The notes below the pieces were generated by a model that worked only from the letters and a program-made list of their open reading frames with translations, did no database searches and was not told the DNA's origin. From Vallitaleaceae bacterium 9-2 (lineage in GTDB: Bacteria; Bacillota; Clostridia; Lachnospirales; Vallitaleaceae): a stretch of 64,000 nucleotides of DNA. Positions 54,254-62,119 of this stretch are shown here, in pieces. The DNA lies in the NCBI GenBank assembly GCA_038396585.1, contig CP121691.1, forward strand, positions 2,170,001 to 2,234,000, read 5' to 3'. The position numbers were made by a program, and so were the translations under genes. How positions within the stretch are numbered: position 1 is the first letter of the stretch; the number at the start of each line of letters is the position of its first letter.

Positions 54254-54380
54254 ACTAACGGACCGCCGGTTTACGCTGTACGGGAGCTTACAGGATGAGC
54301 TTATGGCTGTGAGCCTGCGAACGCCTTATGCGATTCCGACTCGGTTAGCGAGCCCTATAGCGTAAAACGGGTGTTAGACG
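54254..54380. repeat. attC site H (127 bp)
   Basis: GACTAAC (A at position 2) to GTTAGAC. Arms CCGGTTTACGCT and AGCGTAAAACGG pair, and an inner stem is seen around AGGATGAGCTTATGG. Same length as attC A. It lies 18 bases after the stop codon of the 54399 gene. Confidence 0.8.
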
Positions 54381-54398
54381 AATTATGAGACGCCAAGT

Positions 54399-55046
54399 TT
54401 AAAATGTATTTGCCATAAACTGCTCAATTCCATTAAGCATATTCACAACATCATTAAAATCATAATCATCAAACTTTCCATGTGCTGCTGAGTTACCTAC
54501 ATCAAGCCATGATTGTATCAATCTCCACTGTGGAGTAGAATATACTCCTTGTTTCTTCAACTCATCATTAAGACGCGCGGCTTTAAGATTTTCAGTTATA
54601 TCTTCACGCCTTGCAATTCGTTTCAAAGTATCTTCAACTACAACACGTCCCAAAACAGCAGCAGGATCTTTATGTTGTGCTTTCAACAAGTGCTTTGCTT
54701 CTTCAAGCACACTATCAAATATCTCGCCGGCTATTACAAACTCCTGACCTTCTATAAAACCGTTCTCAACATCATCAAGCGCTCCAATTAGTAAGCCTTT
54801 TATAGCCTTGACGTGCGAAGTTTTGGAAACTTGCCCAGTTAACTTGTTCAACTCACGCTTATGAATACTATGAGTTCCAAAAACGACTTGCACTATATTC
54901 TTAACTTTGGTAAGCCATGCATTTAGGGTCACTTTCTCACCTATATAATCACCATATGTATCCTGAACTGTTGAATCTAGAACATCATCTGCTTCATCAA
55001 TCAGTTCCCTAATGCGTTCGACATACCGCTTCATTTTGTACTTCAT
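54399..55046 (-). CDS. HEPN/DUF4145-like protein (first cassette)
   Basis: A 215-residue helical protein. The C-terminal 100 residues follow the DUF4145/HEPN pattern: VLGRVVVEDTLKRIARRE, then the helix PQWRLIQSWLDVGNSAAHGKFDDYDF, where N-SAAHG replaces RNxxAH and thus lacks the catalytic arginine in register. Proteins of this type often are non-catalytic partners in defence systems. It is the cassette nearest the attI-like end of the array. Ribosome binding site AAAGGAG. Confidence 0.68.
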   Translation of the reverse strand: MKYKMKRYVERIRELIDEADDVLDSTVQDTYGDYIGEKVTLNAWLTKVKNIVQVVFGTHSIHKRELNKLTGQVSKTSHVKAIKGLLIGALDDVENGFIEGQEFVIAGEIFDSVLEEAKHLLKAQHKDPAAVLGRVVVEDTLKRIARREDITENLKAARLNDELKKQGVYSTPQWRLIQSWLDVGNSAAHGKFDDYDFNDVVNMLNGIEQFMANTF

Positions 55047-55080
55047 TGTGCTCTCCTTTCGAAACCAAGTCTCATGTTTT

Positions 55081-55087
55081 GTCTAAC
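55081..55087 (-). repeat. Core site GTTAGAC at the array end (attI-like)
   Basis: Minus-strand GTTAGAC fits GTTRRRY and lies 34 bases ahead of the first cassette gene. No matching partner core is found in the next 150 bases, so it is not an attC but is placed as an attI crossover site would be. Confidence 0.55.
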
Positions 55088-55100
55088 GCCACTGTTTCTA

Positions 55101-55186
55101 CATTGCATCAATCCCCCCTTTGCCATATGGGTTTACGCATTGCGACAATATGCATTTTATTGCAGGGTTGACGCATTGCGACAATA
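55101..55186. repeat. Three direct repeats at 36-37 bp spacing beside the attI-like core
   Basis: ACGCATTGCGACAATA occurs exactly at 55135-55150 and 55171-55186. A degenerate copy CATTGCATCAAT is at 55101-55112. The spacing of CATTGC is 37 and 36 bases. The position next to the core recalls the DR elements of attI sites that bind integrase. The rest of the gap up to the metA terminator (55187-55465) shows no convincing gene; an 86-codon plus-strand frame there is not supported. Confidence 0.6.
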
Positions 55187-55465
55187 CACTTACGGTTTTG
55201 ATGCGTTTATATACTTTTGTTTTATCTTATATACGCAAAGAAGACCAACTGCTTTATGGAATAAATAGTAAGGCCTTGGTGACACTTTTATTCTGCGTTG
55301 GTCTGTGTATTCTATATTTTGTTGTACTGTATTTTTTGGTTAAAAATGATTGCTCTGGTGCTATTAAGCTCGCCATTTGATTTTCCCCCATCAATAATTT
55401 ACTCACCTAGTTATTATTTTACCATATTTTGATATATCTTCCAACAACAGATGCCCCTTTTGTAC

Positions 55466-55501
55466 AAAAAAAAGCTGAAAGCCTTTTCATGGGCTTCAGC
55501 G
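55466..55501 (-). terminator. Rho-independent terminator after metA
   Basis: On the minus strand GCTGAAGCC and GGCTTTCAGC pair around CATGAAAA, followed by eight T. It starts 16 bases after the metA stop codon. Confidence 0.88.
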
Positions 55502-55516
55502 TTTTTATATTGAGTC

Positions 55517-56440
55517 TTATTCTCCACCGATTTCTTCCATTAAGTATGGTGTCATCTGGTAGACGTAATAGTTTAGCCAGTTTGAGTATAGAAGGTGCGC
55601 ATGGGACTTCCAGGTAGATTCCGGTTCTTTGGATACATCATCATCAGGAAAATACCTGTGCGGAGGATGCGGATTCATCCCCTTGGATTGATCCCGTTCA
55701 TATTCTTGCTTAAGGGTATCTGAATCATATTCTGAATGACCTGTCACAAAAATCTGCTTCTCGTCTTTAGATACAGCAATGTATAGTCCGGCTTCTTTTG
55801 ATGTTGAAATCAAGCGAATCTGATCATGTTCTAGCACATCATCTACCGATACCGTCGTATGTCTCGAGTGTGGCACCATAAATTCATGGTCAAACCCACG
55901 TACCAACGGACAGTATGGATCACTGACAGAATGTTTGAACACACCATGGAGCTTATTTTTTAGAGGTATCTTATGAATACCGTAGTGATAATAGAGTCCT
56001 GCCTGCGCTCCCCAGCAGATATGGAAGGTGGAGGTTACGTGCTTCTTGGTCCATTCCATGATTTCTGTTAGCTCTTCCCAATAGGTTACCTCTTCAAAAG
56101 GCAAGTTCTCCACTGGTGCTCCTGTTATAATCATTCCATCAAACTTTTTATTCTTTATGTGATCAAAAGTTGTGTAGAACGAACGCAGATGTTCAATCGG
56201 GGTATTTTTGGATTGATGTGTTTTTGGCATCAACAAGGTTACCTCAATTTGCAGGGGTGAATTACTCAACATTCGTAATAGCTGGGTCTCTGTCTGCTCT
56301 TTTAGAGGCATCAGATTGAGGATGGCAATATGCAAAGGACGTATATCCTGATGCATTGCACGCTTGTCATCCATGATGAAGATATTCTCATCTTGTAAAA
56401 TCTGTTTTGCCGGCAAATCATTGGGTATCTTAATGGGCAT
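55517..56440 (-). CDS. metA: Homoserine O-acetyltransferase (MetA family)
   Basis: A 307-residue MetA enzyme, first committed step of methionine synthesis. The nucleophile cysteine is in [16 protein letters not shown], and the His-x-Glu pair is in FVTGHSEYD. At the position that decides the acyl donor, [14 protein letters not shown] has Glu where E. coli has Gly (Gly111 to Glu), which in the family marks acetyl-CoA in place of succinyl-CoA. It follows ilvB by 29 bases and shares its T-box leader. Confidence 0.9.
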   Translation of the reverse strand: MPIKIPNDLPAKQILQDENIFIMDDKRAMHQDIRPLHIAILNLMPLKEQTETQLLRMLSNSPLQIEVTLLMPKTHQSKNTPIEHLRSFYTTFDHIKNKKFDGMIITGAPVENLPFEEVTYWEELTEIMEWTKKHVTSTFHICWGAQAGLYYHYGIHKIPLKNKLHGVFKHSVSDPYCPLVRGFDHEFMVPHSRHTTVSVDDVLEHDQIRLISTSKEAGLYIAVSKDEKQIFVTGHSEYDSDTLKQEYERDQSKGMNPHPPHRYFPDDDVSKEPESTWKSHAHLLYSNWLNYYVYQMTPYLMEEIGGE

Positions 56441-56469
56441 TGTCTATCACCTATCTTCCGTTTTTTTAT

Positions 56470-58125
56470 TTATTCACTAATTGCCTCATAGATTGATTTT
56501 CCTGGAGGAACCATTGGATATACGTTGGATGCTTGGTCAACGATACAGTTAACAACCACCGTCTTATCTGATTCAAATACTTTTTGTAATACCGTATCAA
56601 CGGAGTCCACTGAATCAATGATAAAACCTTCTGCCCCCATGGACATGGCAAATCCGATATAGTCCATGTCTTCATCAAAGTGGGTTGCTGAAAAACGCTG
56701 ATCATAGAACAAGTCTTGCCATTGACGTACCATCCCTAGAGCGCGATTATTCATGACAAATATTTTAATCGGCAGCTTATTTTTAGTCGCTGTCAACACC
56801 TCGTTAAAGTTCATCTTAAAGGATCCGTCTCCTGTTATCATTAAGACCTGATCATAAGGGTTGGCAAGTTGAGCTCCTATGGCTGCACCTAGTCCATATC
56901 CCATAGTACCAAGTCCACCGCTTGTTAAGAAACGGTTAGGCTTTTCAAAGGGATAGTGTTGCGCCGTCCACATCTGGTGCTGACCAACATCGGTACTTAC
57001 AATAGTATTTTCATTGGAATATTTTGCGATACATTTTAATAGATAGGGCACATTCAAACTATCACTATGGGTTTTATGTCCTACTGTGGCACGTAGTTCA
57101 TCAACATACTTGGTCCATTCAGGATGGTCTTGCTGCTTAACGTCTTCAACCAAAATATCTAAGGTTGTTTTTATATCTCCGGTAATTGAGGCATCGATAA
57201 TATAGTTCTTGTTAATCTCTGCTGGATCAATATCTATCTGGAGTACCTTAGCCTTGGCTGCAAATCCGCTCTCTTTACCAACAACACGGTCACTAAATCT
57301 CCCTCCGATGACAATCAAAAGATCCGTCTCATGTATCGCCCTATTTGAAACCAAGGATCCATGCATTCCGATATTACCTGTATACTTTGGATGTGAATAT
57401 GGCATACCGCCAATTCCCATAAGGGTACACGCAACTTGAGCATCTATCTTTTCTGCAAATTTTATAAGTTGTCTATTGGCCTTTGAGCGAATAACACCTC
57501 CACCTGCAAGGATCATCGGTCGTTGGGCTTCATTTATCATTGTAATGATATCTTCAGATATAGGTTCTGTTAATGTTGATGGCTTATATTCAATAGGCTT
57601 TTGATATTCATAATCCGCCTCTTCCCATGTTAAGTTCTTAGGGATATCAATAAGGACCGGGCCGGGCCGACCGGATTTGGCTATATAAAAAGCTTGTCGA
57701 ATTACGCGAGCCAATTCATTAATGTCTTTGACCATGTAGTTATGCTTAGTGACCGGCATGGTAATTCCTTGGATATCGACTTCTTGAAAACTATCTTTTC
57801 CAAGCTTATCGACCTCAACGTTACCTGTGATGGCTACCATCGGTACGGAGTCCATGTAGGCTGTTGCAATTCCTGTAACAAGGTTGGTCGCTCCTGGGCC
57901 TGATGTTGCAATACAGACTCCAACTTCACCTGATGATCTTGCATATCCATCTGCTGCATGTGCAGCTCCTTGTTCATGCGCCGTCAAAATATGGGTGATA
58001 TGTTGACTGTTTTTATACAGTTCATCATAAATGTTAATTGTAGCTGCTCCAGGGTATCCAAATAAGTATTTCACATTTTGTTCCTTTAAACATTCAACAA
58101 CGATTTCTGCACCATTCTTCTTCAT
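56470..58125 (-). CDS. ilvB: Acetolactate synthase, catalytic subunit
   Basis: A 551-residue ThDP enzyme that makes acetolactate or acetohydroxybutyrate for Val, Leu and Ile. The catalytic glutamate is in LTAHEQGAAHAADGYAR, followed by CIATSGPGATNLVTGIATA. The ThDP/Mg2+ motif is MITGDGSFKMNFNEVLT. FAD/acetohydroxyacid type indicated by AGGGVIRSKAN region. No regulatory subunit gene (ilvN/ilvH) is adjacent; metA follows. Controlled by the T-box leader upstream. Confidence 0.9.
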   Translation of the reverse strand: MKKNGAEIVVECLKEQNVKYLFGYPGAATINIYDELYKNSQHITHILTAHEQGAAHAADGYARSSGEVGVCIATSGPGATNLVTGIATAYMDSVPMVAITGNVEVDKLGKDSFQEVDIQGITMPVTKHNYMVKDINELARVIRQAFYIAKSGRPGPVLIDIPKNLTWEEADYEYQKPIEYKPSTLTEPISEDIITMINEAQRPMILAGGGVIRSKANRQLIKFAEKIDAQVACTLMGIGGMPYSHPKYTGNIGMHGSLVSNRAIHETDLLIVIGGRFSDRVVGKESGFAAKAKVLQIDIDPAEINKNYIIDASITGDIKTTLDILVEDVKQQDHPEWTKYVDELRATVGHKTHSDSLNVPYLLKCIAKYSNENTIVSTDVGQHQMWTAQHYPFEKPNRFLTSGGLGTMGYGLGAAIGAQLANPYDQVLMITGDGSFKMNFNEVLTATKNKLPIKIFVMNNRALGMVRQWQDLFYDQRFSATHFDEDMDYIGFAMSMGAEGFIIDSVDSVDTVLQKVFESDKTVVVNCIVDQASNVYPMVPPGKSIYEAISE

Positions 58126-58183
58126 ATACTACTCCTTTCAAAAAGGTCAAACACTCCCTAACAGAGCAAACTGTCTAATAGTA

Positions 58184-58219
58184 CAACAAAACCCTTCATC
58201 CAATATAGGACGAAGGGTA
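58184..58219 (-). terminator. T-box terminator hairpin
   Basis: On the minus strand ACCCTTCGTCC and GGATGAAGGGT pair, followed by TTTTGTTG. It competes with the antiterminator formed by the T-box sequence directly upstream. Confidence 0.88.
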
Positions 58220-58462
58220 TATCTTCGCGGTACCACCTAAGTTCACTTGCGTGCGCTCATCCATACAGGCTAAAAAACCGATATGGTGTCTATTAACGGT
58301 GTACAACCGGCTTCCTCTACTTGGGACTTCCCTTTCAATTCGCTGCTCGAAGGCTACCTTCAATAAAGTTGTCTCGAAGAATTTCCACCATCATCTTCTC
58401 TCTATAGAGTCCCTTAATCTACTCTTCCTTGTCATAGCATTTTAATATTTTATTCATAATAT
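58184..58462 (-). promoter_or_regulatory. T-box riboswitch of the ilvB-metA unit
   Basis: The minus strand has the T-box AGGTGGTACCGCG (58226-58238) that base-pairs with the acceptor end of uncharged tRNA, followed by the terminator. Upstream are Stem I elements (AAGAGTAGAT, ATAGAGAGAAG, GATGGTGG) and a Stem III-like CCGGTTGTACACCG. I could not fix the specifier triplet; the candidates by eye were GTA, ATT and TTG. Context (ilvB) suggests a branched-chain amino acid. Confidence 0.9.
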
Positions 58463-58470
58463 GTATTACT

Positions 58471-58499
58471 ATATTACTTTACCCTATTAGATTTGTCAA
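58471..58499 (-). promoter_or_regulatory. Promoter of the T-box/ilvB/metA transcript
   Basis: A perfect TTGACA (58494-58499) is followed by 17 bases and TAATAT (58471-58476) on the minus strand. It lies within the last bases after the GGDEF gene's stop codon (58508), so transcription starts near 58464. Confidence 0.82.
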
Positions 58500-58507
58500 G
58501 GAGTTCT

Positions 58508-60661
58508 TTAGATTAAGTGATAACTGTTACGCCCATTTTCCTTCACTTTATATAATGCTTGGTCCGCTTTATTAAACACTTTGGCATAGTCTTCGCCCAT
58601 TGCATCAATAATTACCGCTCCTATAGATACTGTCACACGTGAAGATATTTCGGAATGTTCATGGATAATATCTAACAACTTGATACGTTGATTTAACGCC
58701 TTTAATACATCAATCGCTTGTTCTTTATTACAGCGTTCTACAAGAATAAAAAACTCATCTCCCCCGTATCGAAACACATGATATCGATAACGCCGCAAGA
58801 CTTTATGTAACGTTTTGGTTATCTCTTGTAGGCAAATATCCCCTCGAACATGTCCATAATTATCATTGAACTGTTTAAAAAAATCCACATCCAACATCAT
58901 TGCACATGCAGGTAGATTGCGTTCCGCTCGCGATGCAAACTCATTTTGCATATATTGTTCTAATGCACGACGATTATATACATCGGTAAGGCTGTCTCTT
59001 AAGGACATCTCCCGAAGTTTTTCATTTGCAGCAATTAATTCATGTGCCCTGAGAATGTTTGTCACTGCAATGGCTACATACGAAGCAACAATACGTAAAC
59101 TCTCCAGATCTACATAGGTAAACATGTTCTTTGATGCAGATTGCATAGTAATGCCACCCATAGTTTCTTTTTCAAACACAATAGGGCTAAACAGTATCGA
59201 TTTACTCTCACTCCTACGGGCAATCTTGGCAATTGCAGCATTAAATGAATCTTCATCTTCGAAACCGTTGTACACATTATCTGCATCATAGATTATTATT
59301 TCTTGACTGTTTTGGACACAAAGAGACATCATATAATTTTTACTAAGAATAGGAATAGATGTCTTGTGCATCTCGCCTTCACTCGATTCAAAGTAATAAT
59401 AATCGATTTTTGTGTTATTTTGATGTTTGATACCGATTCCAAAACCATCAAAGGGAAACATGTCTCTAAGTTGTCGATAAAATGTCTCGACAAGTTCATC
59501 AACACGGGTGCAGGAGGTAATATATTTTCCCGTTTCAGACAATGTTTTTAAAATCTGTATTGATTTTTGTAGCTTTCGAACATCATCATATTCTCTATTA
59601 CTAGCGTCGGTACTTTCTTTATTCTCACTGCGTTCAATGGTTTTATTGACCCGTTCCAGTTCTTTTTCTTTAAGATGTGCATACGCATACTCTTTCACCT
59701 TGGATAATCGTGTGAGTGTATCATATGCACGAAGGATATCGTTTTGCATTTTGTATATGCTTTCTAACATCGACAGCGCCGTGATTTCAATATTGCGATA
59801 ATTTTTGTCATAAATCCTGACAAGCATTGCTTCTAGCCATTCAATGGCAAACTCATACTGCTCGCGTTCAATACTTTCTCTCGCAAATAGATTAATCATC
59901 TCGCATTGATCAATAAGTCCCACATCATCATTAAAGTAAACCATTCCCTCTTCAAATAATTCCTGAACTTCTTGCCAAGGCGCATTTTCCTTACTCAATA
60001 TCAATGCTTCATATACTTTTACAAAAGCGTTCTCAAGCCCATCGGGATTTTTAATGGCTACTTTATAGTGATCATGATTATATTTTTTTGCTTGTTCCAC
60101 ATCTTTGATACGCAAAAAAATCTCGGTGAGATTCCCCGTTATCTTACCGATTAGTTCATCATTTTCTACCGTCTTCACCAAGTCAAGCGCTTCCATCATA
60201 TATTCGGATGCTTTTTTATAGTCACCCATCTCTATATATAAGACGCCAATATTATTGAGTATCTTTACACGTTCGCACAATCCTCCTTTTGACGTTTGGA
60301 GAATTGTTAATGCTTCAATATATTTGGATATGGCAAGATGCAGTTCGCCGTGAACTGAGTATATGTTGCCACGATTATTCAATGCCGCGACTAAGCATTC
60401 TTCAATACTGTATTCACGTGATATGCGAGTTGCACGGGTATAATATGTCATTGCTTTTGGGATATGCCCTTTGGTTTCTTCAATGACACCAAAGCAGTAA
60501 ATACAATAGGCAATTTGATCAATCGCATCCGTTGCAAGCGCCTGTTCATACTTTCGGATATTCAAATCCAAAGCCTCTTCAACACTCTGAGCCTCGATCA
60601 TTAACCGTATTGTATCTATATAGTTTTTCTCTATATCCTGCTTTGTTTTATCACAAATCAT
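58508..60661 (-). CDS. Diguanylate cyclase with TPR and GAF domains
   Basis: A 717-residue cytoplasmic protein. Residues about 40-330 form TPR repeats (AYCIYCFGVIEETKGHIPKA, AALNNRGNIYSVHGELHLAI, KILNNIGVLYIEMGDYKKA). A GAF domain follows (about 375-545), then a GGDEF domain (about 555-717) with LRDSLTDVYNRRALE and the intact active site VFRYGGDEFFIL. The RxxD inhibitory I-site five residues before GGDEF is absent (RRYRYHVFRY), so no product inhibition is expected through it. It begins eight bases after gatB, an unexpected position in a translation operon. Confidence 0.88.
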   Translation of the reverse strand: MICDKTKQDIEKNYIDTIRLMIEAQSVEEALDLNIRKYEQALATDAIDQIAYCIYCFGVIEETKGHIPKAMTYYTRATRISREYSIEECLVAALNNRGNIYSVHGELHLAISKYIEALTILQTSKGGLCERVKILNNIGVLYIEMGDYKKASEYMMEALDLVKTVENDELIGKITGNLTEIFLRIKDVEQAKKYNHDHYKVAIKNPDGLENAFVKVYEALILSKENAPWQEVQELFEEGMVYFNDDVGLIDQCEMINLFARESIEREQYEFAIEWLEAMLVRIYDKNYRNIEITALSMLESIYKMQNDILRAYDTLTRLSKVKEYAYAHLKEKELERVNKTIERSENKESTDASNREYDDVRKLQKSIQILKTLSETGKYITSCTRVDELVETFYRQLRDMFPFDGFGIGIKHQNNTKIDYYYFESSEGEMHKTSIPILSKNYMMSLCVQNSQEIIIYDADNVYNGFEDEDSFNAAIAKIARRSESKSILFSPIVFEKETMGGITMQSASKNMFTYVDLESLRIVASYVAIAVTNILRAHELIAANEKLREMSLRDSLTDVYNRRALEQYMQNEFASRAERNLPACAMMLDVDFFKQFNDNYGHVRGDICLQEITKTLHKVLRRYRYHVFRYGGDEFFILVERCNKEQAIDVLKALNQRIKLLDIIHEHSEISSRVTVSIGAVIIDAMGEDYAKVFNKADQALYKVKENGRNSYHLI

Positions 60662-60669
60662 GCGCTCAC

Positions 60670-62109
60670 CTATTTTTTACTTTTCAAAATCTCTTTTAAC
60701 AAGTCAATCACCATTTTGGGGTTGGCTTTTCCTTTCGTACGTGCCATCATTTGTCCCATAAGTGCTTGAATTGCAGCTTCTTTGCCTGACAGGTAATCTT
60801 GCACGGCTTTATCATTTTTAGCGATAACTTCTTCTGCCATTGTTCGTAGCGCACCATCATCACTAATTTGCTTTAAGCCTTCTTGTTCAACAATTGTTTC
60901 CGGATCATCGTCTTGCTCCCACATCTTTGCAAAAACTTTCTTTGCAATACTTGAACTAATCACATTTGTATCCACTAAGTGTGCAAGCTTCCCAAGGTTT
61001 TTGGCTCCGATGGGTATTTGTCCTAATTCTTTTTCATCTTCATTCATCCGAGAAAAAGCTTCAGAGATAATGATATTTGCAAGTGTTTTTTTGTTTTCAG
61101 TATATTGAGAAGCATCATCAAAATAATCGGATATCTTCATCGACGCGACCAAAAGTTCACTGTCGTATTTTGACAGACCCGCATGTTCCATATATCGATG
61201 CATCCGTACATCGGGAAGTTCGGGGATGGATGCTTTGATTCGGTCAATCTCTTCATCCGCTGTTACAATCGGCATAAGATCAGGTGCCGGAAAATAGCGA
61301 TAATCATGAGCTTCTTCTTTACTTCGCATAGAAACCGTCACACCTTTGGCTTCATCCCAACGACGTGTTTCTTGAACAACTGTTCCACCACTTTCGATTA
61401 GTTTAATCTGACGTTTTGCTTCATACTCAGCCGCTTTAACCGCAAAGTTAAAGGAGTTAATGTTTTTCATCTCTGTACGCGTTCCAAAAGCTTCTTCGCC
61501 TTTTTTGCGTACCGATAAGTTAACATCACATCGAAAAGATCCTTCGTTCATACGACAATCTGAGACGTCTGTATATAAAAGAATAGAGCGAAGCTTGGTC
61601 AAAAAGATACGAATTTCTTCCGGTGAACGCAGATCCGGTTCTGTTACAATCTCAATCAGTGGAACTCCACATCGATTGTAATCGACATAGGTCCCTTCTG
61701 CTGCATGAATGAGTTTTCCGGCGTCTTCTTCTATATGGATTCGTGTAATTCCGATGCGCTTTTCTTGGTCTTCGATTTCTATATCAACATGCCCTTCATA
61801 ACATAGTGGCAAGTCATATTGAGACGTTTGGTATGCTTTTGGTAAGTCTGGATAAAAATAATTTTTTCGGTCTTGCTTTGAAAATTGATGGATACTGCAA
61901 TTTGTTGCTAATCCTGCTTTAATCGCATACTCAACCACTTTTCCATTAAGTACCGGCAACGTTCCTGGCATTCCTGTACAGATAGGACAGCAATGGGTAT
62001 TAGGCTCACCGCCAAACTGGGTTGTACAACTACAATATATTTTACTTTTTGTCTTAAGTTCTGAATGGACCTCAAGTCCAATGACAATCTCATAATCTTT
62101 ATAAGCCAT
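60670..62109 (-). CDS. gatB: Aspartyl/glutamyl-tRNA amidotransferase subunit B
   Basis: A 479-residue GatB. It starts YEIVIGLEVHSELKTKSKIY, has the zinc cysteines in KIYCSCT and HCCPICTGMPG, and the phosphotransfer region ITRIHIEEDAGKLIH, ending with the YqeY tail (QALMGQMMARTKGKANPKMV). It activates mischarged Glu-tRNA(Gln)/Asp-tRNA(Asn). I take the ATG at 62109, seven bases after GAGG; the in-frame GTG at 62115 is too close to the ribosome binding site. Confidence 0.95.
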   Translation of the reverse strand: MAYKDYEIVIGLEVHSELKTKSKIYCSCTTQFGGEPNTHCCPICTGMPGTLPVLNGKVVEYAIKAGLATNCSIHQFSKQDRKNYFYPDLPKAYQTSQYDLPLCYEGHVDIEIEDQEKRIGITRIHIEEDAGKLIHAAEGTYVDYNRCGVPLIEIVTEPDLRSPEEIRIFLTKLRSILLYTDVSDCRMNEGSFRCDVNLSVRKKGEEAFGTRTEMKNINSFNFAVKAAEYEAKRQIKLIESGGTVVQETRRWDEAKGVTVSMRSKEEAHDYRYFPAPDLMPIVTADEEIDRIKASIPELPDVRMHRYMEHAGLSKYDSELLVASMKISDYFDDASQYTENKKTLANIIISEAFSRMNEDEKELGQIPIGAKNLGKLAHLVDTNVISSSIAKKVFAKMWEQDDDPETIVEQEGLKQISDDGALRTMAEEVIAKNDKAVQDYLSGKEAAIQALMGQMMARTKGKANPKMVIDLLKEILKSKK

Positions 62110-62119
62110 GGTCACACCT

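Noticed and set aside
55101-55186. Direct repeats considered as a CRISPR array
   Set aside because: Only two exact 16-base copies and one degenerate copy, at 36-37 bp spacing, and no cas genes in the window.
55120-55380. Plus-strand open frame of 86 codons next to the attI-like site, with repeated THCDN
   Set aside because: The repeated residues come from the DNA iterons. It has no ribosome binding site and no recognisable domain apart from a chance hydrophobic run.
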